Below are positions 62,161 to 64,000 of a DNA stretch of 64,000 bases, one piece after another. The number at the start of each line of letters is the position of its first letter. Positions within the stretch are counted from its first letter, which is position 1. Below the pieces are notes generated by a model. The model worked only from the letters and a program-made list of their open reading frames with translations. It searched no databases and had not been told where the DNA came from. A program made the position numbers and the translations under genes. Source of the stretch: Kineococcus sp. NBC_00420 (GTDB lineage: Bacteria; Actinomycetota; Actinomycetes; Actinomycetales; Kineococcaceae); the NCBI RefSeq assembly GCF_036021035.1, contig NZ_CP107930.1, positions 1,054,001 to 1,118,000 of the forward strand, in the 5' to 3' direction.

Positions 62161-64000
62161 GTGACCTCCGTCTGGGACCTCGTGCGTCGACGGGCCAGTG
62201 CTGCCTTCTCGTTGCTGCCGCGCGGGCGGATGCTGCCCGACGAGGTGTGGCACCGCCGCCACCGGGCGATCGTGCGGGTCGCCGGTCTGCAGGCGGTCGC
62301 GCTGGTCGTCTTCGGTGCCTTCGCAGGGCAGGGAGTCCTGGTGAGCTTCGCGGGTGGCGCGCTCGTCGCGGCTCCGCTGGTCCTGGCGACCCCGACGTTC
62401 TACTCGCGCAAGCTCCGGTCGGCGACCGCCTCGGTCAGCCTGTTCCTCGCCTCCACGGTGCTCGTGCAGTTCTGGCACGGGCAGACCGAGGCGCACTTCC
62501 ACTTCTTCGTCATGGTGGGCCTCGTCGCCCTCTACCAGGACTGGGTCCCCTTCAGCGTCGGGCTGGCGATCGTCGTCGTCCACCACGGCCTCATCGGCAC
62601 CCTCTTCCCGGAGGACGTCTACGACCACCACTCCGCGATGACCCACCCCTGGCGGTGGATGGCGATCCACGCCGGGTTCGTCCTGGCGGCCAGCGTCACG
62701 CACCTCTCGTCCTGGCGGCTCAACGAGCAGCAGGGGTTGCGCGACCCCCTGACCGGCCTCGCCAACCGCACGATGCTCACCGAGTTCCTCACCCGCGGGC
62801 TGTCCCGTCACGACGAGCTCGGGGTGCTCTTCGTCGACCTCGACGACTTCAAGAACGTCAACGACTCCCGGGGCCACGCGGCCGGCGACCAGCTGCTGCT
62901 CGCCGTCGCGCAGCGCCTGCGCGCCTCGGTCCGCAGCGCCGACCTCGTCGCCCGCCTCGGCGGGGACGAGTTCGCCGTCGTCATCCACGGCGGATCGGGC
63001 CCCGCGCGCCGGGTCGGTGAACGGTTCCTCGCCAGCCTGGCCCAGCCCGTCGACGTCCAGGGACAGCAGATCTACGTCCACGCCAGCCTCGGTACCGCCG
63101 ACACGGCGACGATGTGCGGCACGGTCAGCGATCTGGACGCCCCCGCGGAACTCCTGCGCAACGCCGACCTGGCGATGTACTGGGCCAAGACCAGCGGCAA
63201 GAACCGGCTCGTCGCCTACGCCGAGGGGATGTCGCAGGCCGCGCAGGACAAGGCCTCGTTGCGCGACGACCTCGCGGCCGCGCTGGCCGAGGACCAGTTC
63301 GAGGTCTTCTACCAGCCGACGGTGGACTACCGGAAGGGCGGGGAGGAGACCTCCACGAAGGGGTACGAGGCGCTGCTGCGCTGGCAGCACCCGAAGCGCG
63401 GCACCGTCCCGCCGCTGGAGTTCGTCCCGCTGGCCGAGGCCAGCGGGGACATCCTCGCCATCGGGGCCTGGGTGCTGCGCACCGCGACGATGCAGGCCGC
63501 GACCTGGACGGCCGAACGCGGTCACCCCGTCGGCATCGCCGTCAACCTCTCCGCCGTCCAGCTGGCGTCCGACGAGATCATCGAGACCGTCCGCGCGGCC
63601 CTGCGCGAGAGCGGCCTGCGTCCGCACCAGCTCACGCTGGAGGTGACCGAGAGCGTCCTCGTCGACGACCTCGAGGCGGTGTCCGCGCGGTTGGCGCAGC
63701 TGCGCGCCACCGGCGTCCTGGTGGCCATCGACGACTTCGGGACCGGCTACTCGAGCCTCTCCTACCTGCGCCGACTACCGGTCGACACGGTCAAGATCGA
63801 CCGTTCGTTCATCAGCGACCTCGCCCAGGGCGGGTCGGCGACGACGCTGGTCGCGAGCATCATCGAACTCGCCCGCAGCCTGGGCCTCGACGTCGTCGCC
63901 GAAGGGGTGGAGACCGAGCAGCAGGCCCAGGTGCTGCGGGACCTGTCCTGCACCTACGCCCAGGGCTACCTCTACGCCCGACCGCAGCCCGCGCACATCG
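62161..64000 (+). CDS. membrane GGDEF/EAL protein (3' end outside window)
   Basis: At least 613 residues are present. The first 170 hold about five hydrophobic helices (VAGLQAVALVVFGAFAGQGV, FHFFVMVGLVALYQDWVPFS). The GGDEF domain is intact: LRDPLTGLANRTMLTE and VARLGGDEFAVV. The EAL domain is also intact as far as seen: GYEALLRWQHPKRGT, LTLEVTESVLVDD, IDDFGTGYSSLSYL, VKIDRSFISDL and VVAEGVETEQQAQ. It may both make and degrade c-di-GMP. The start is uncertain: GTG 62161 has AGGAGG immediately adjacent, and further GTG codons lie downstream. The frame continues past base 64000. Confidence 0.88.
   Translation, partial: MTSVWDLVRRRASAAFSLLPRGRMLPDEVWHRRHRAIVRVAGLQAVALVVFGAFAGQGVLVSFAGGALVAAPLVLATPTFYSRKLRSATASVSLFLASTVLVQFWHGQTEAHFHFFVMVGLVALYQDWVPFSVGLAIVVVHHGLIGTLFPEDVYDHHSAMTHPWRWMAIHAGFVLAASVTHLSSWRLNEQQGLRDPLTGLANRTMLTEFLTRGLSRHDELGVLFVDLDDFKNVNDSRGHAAGDQLLLAVAQRLRASVRSADLVARLGGDEFAVVIHGGSGPARRVGERFLASLAQPVDVQGQQIYVHASLGTADTATMCGTVSDLDAPAELLRNADLAMYWAKTSGKNRLVAYAEGMSQAAQDKASLRDDLAAALAEDQFEVFYQPTVDYRKGGEETSTKGYEALLRWQHPKRGTVPPLEFVPLAEASGDILAIGAWVLRTATMQAATWTAERGHPVGIAVNLSAVQLASDEIIETVRAALRESGLRPHQLTLEVTESVLVDDLEAVSARLAQLRATGVLVAIDDFGTGYSSLSYLRRLPVDTVKIDRSFISDLAQGGSATTLVASIIELARSLGLDVVAEGVETEQQAQVLRDLSCTYAQGYLYARPQPAHI

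Overview
This window is chromosomal DNA from a very GC-rich actinobacterium. Third codon positions are almost all G or C, GTG starts are as common as ATG, many genes overlap by GTGA or ATGA, and several genes have a -10 hexamer (TANNNT) six to eight bases before the start codon, as in leaderless mRNAs. The ligA / MetE-like / gatC-gatA-gatB neighbourhood and a MhuD-type haem oxygenase are also actinobacterial. The overall impression is of a Kineococcus-like member of the Kineosporiales, but that genus assignment is an inference. No prophage, insertion sequence, CRISPR array or RNA operon was seen.

Layout. 1-1612: end of an FtsX-type permease, an MhuD-like haem-degrading protein and a small hydrolase. 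1626-6747: a sulfur region in which metY and an NtaA/DszA-type flavin monooxygenase run leftward under a SAM-I riboswitch followed by a Cys-containing leader peptide, while a second such monooxygenase and a methyltransferase run rightward. 6737-10216: a phosphotransferase, an F420-type oxidoreductase, a DUF2256/DUF3253 protein, an unknown protein and WrbA. 10225-12582: a tightly coupled leftward trio made of a 77-residue Asp-rich repeat peptide, a JmjC/cupin oxygenase and a sucrase/ferredoxin-like [2Fe-2S] protein. This trio is the best candidate here for an undescribed peptide-modifying system. 12724-13686: a secreted SGNH hydrolase. 13757-19267: branched-chain amino acid genes ilvBNC, behind a complete transcription attenuator (12-residue leader plus intrinsic terminator), and ilvD.

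19409-22332: a Gfo/Idh/MocA-aldo/keto reductase fusion with its LacI-type regulator and a perfect palindromic operator. 22366-27702: a small helix-turn-helix-like protein, a DrrAB-type exporter and a large SARP/BTAD ATPase regulator. 27751-39673: nitrate assimilation. A nitrate reductase fused to its own flavodoxin/FAD/NADPH reductase is divergent from a nitrate transporter, an unknown 115-residue protein, nirB, nirD and three sirohaem/tetrapyrrole genes; the shared promoter region has GlnR-like boxes at 11-bp spacing. NirB needs sirohaem, which the last three genes help make, so the rightward genes form one functional operon.

39640-46980: hydroxyacid dehydrogenase, PQQ-type sugar dehydrogenase lipoprotein, a PadR-controlled ABC transporter, an orphan membrane protein next to the wreck of an ECF sigma gene, a methyltransferase-family membrane protein and DedA. 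46977-58844: class A beta-lactamase lipoprotein, gatBAC, a GGDEF/EAL protein with a degenerate GGDEF, an Lrp regulator divergent from a dimethylargininase-like gene, ligA, an acetyltransferase and a MetE-fold protein with no cysteine. 59004-64000: secreted tripeptidyl-peptidase-like hydrolase, a DUF445 protein and a second GGDEF/EAL protein cut by the window end.
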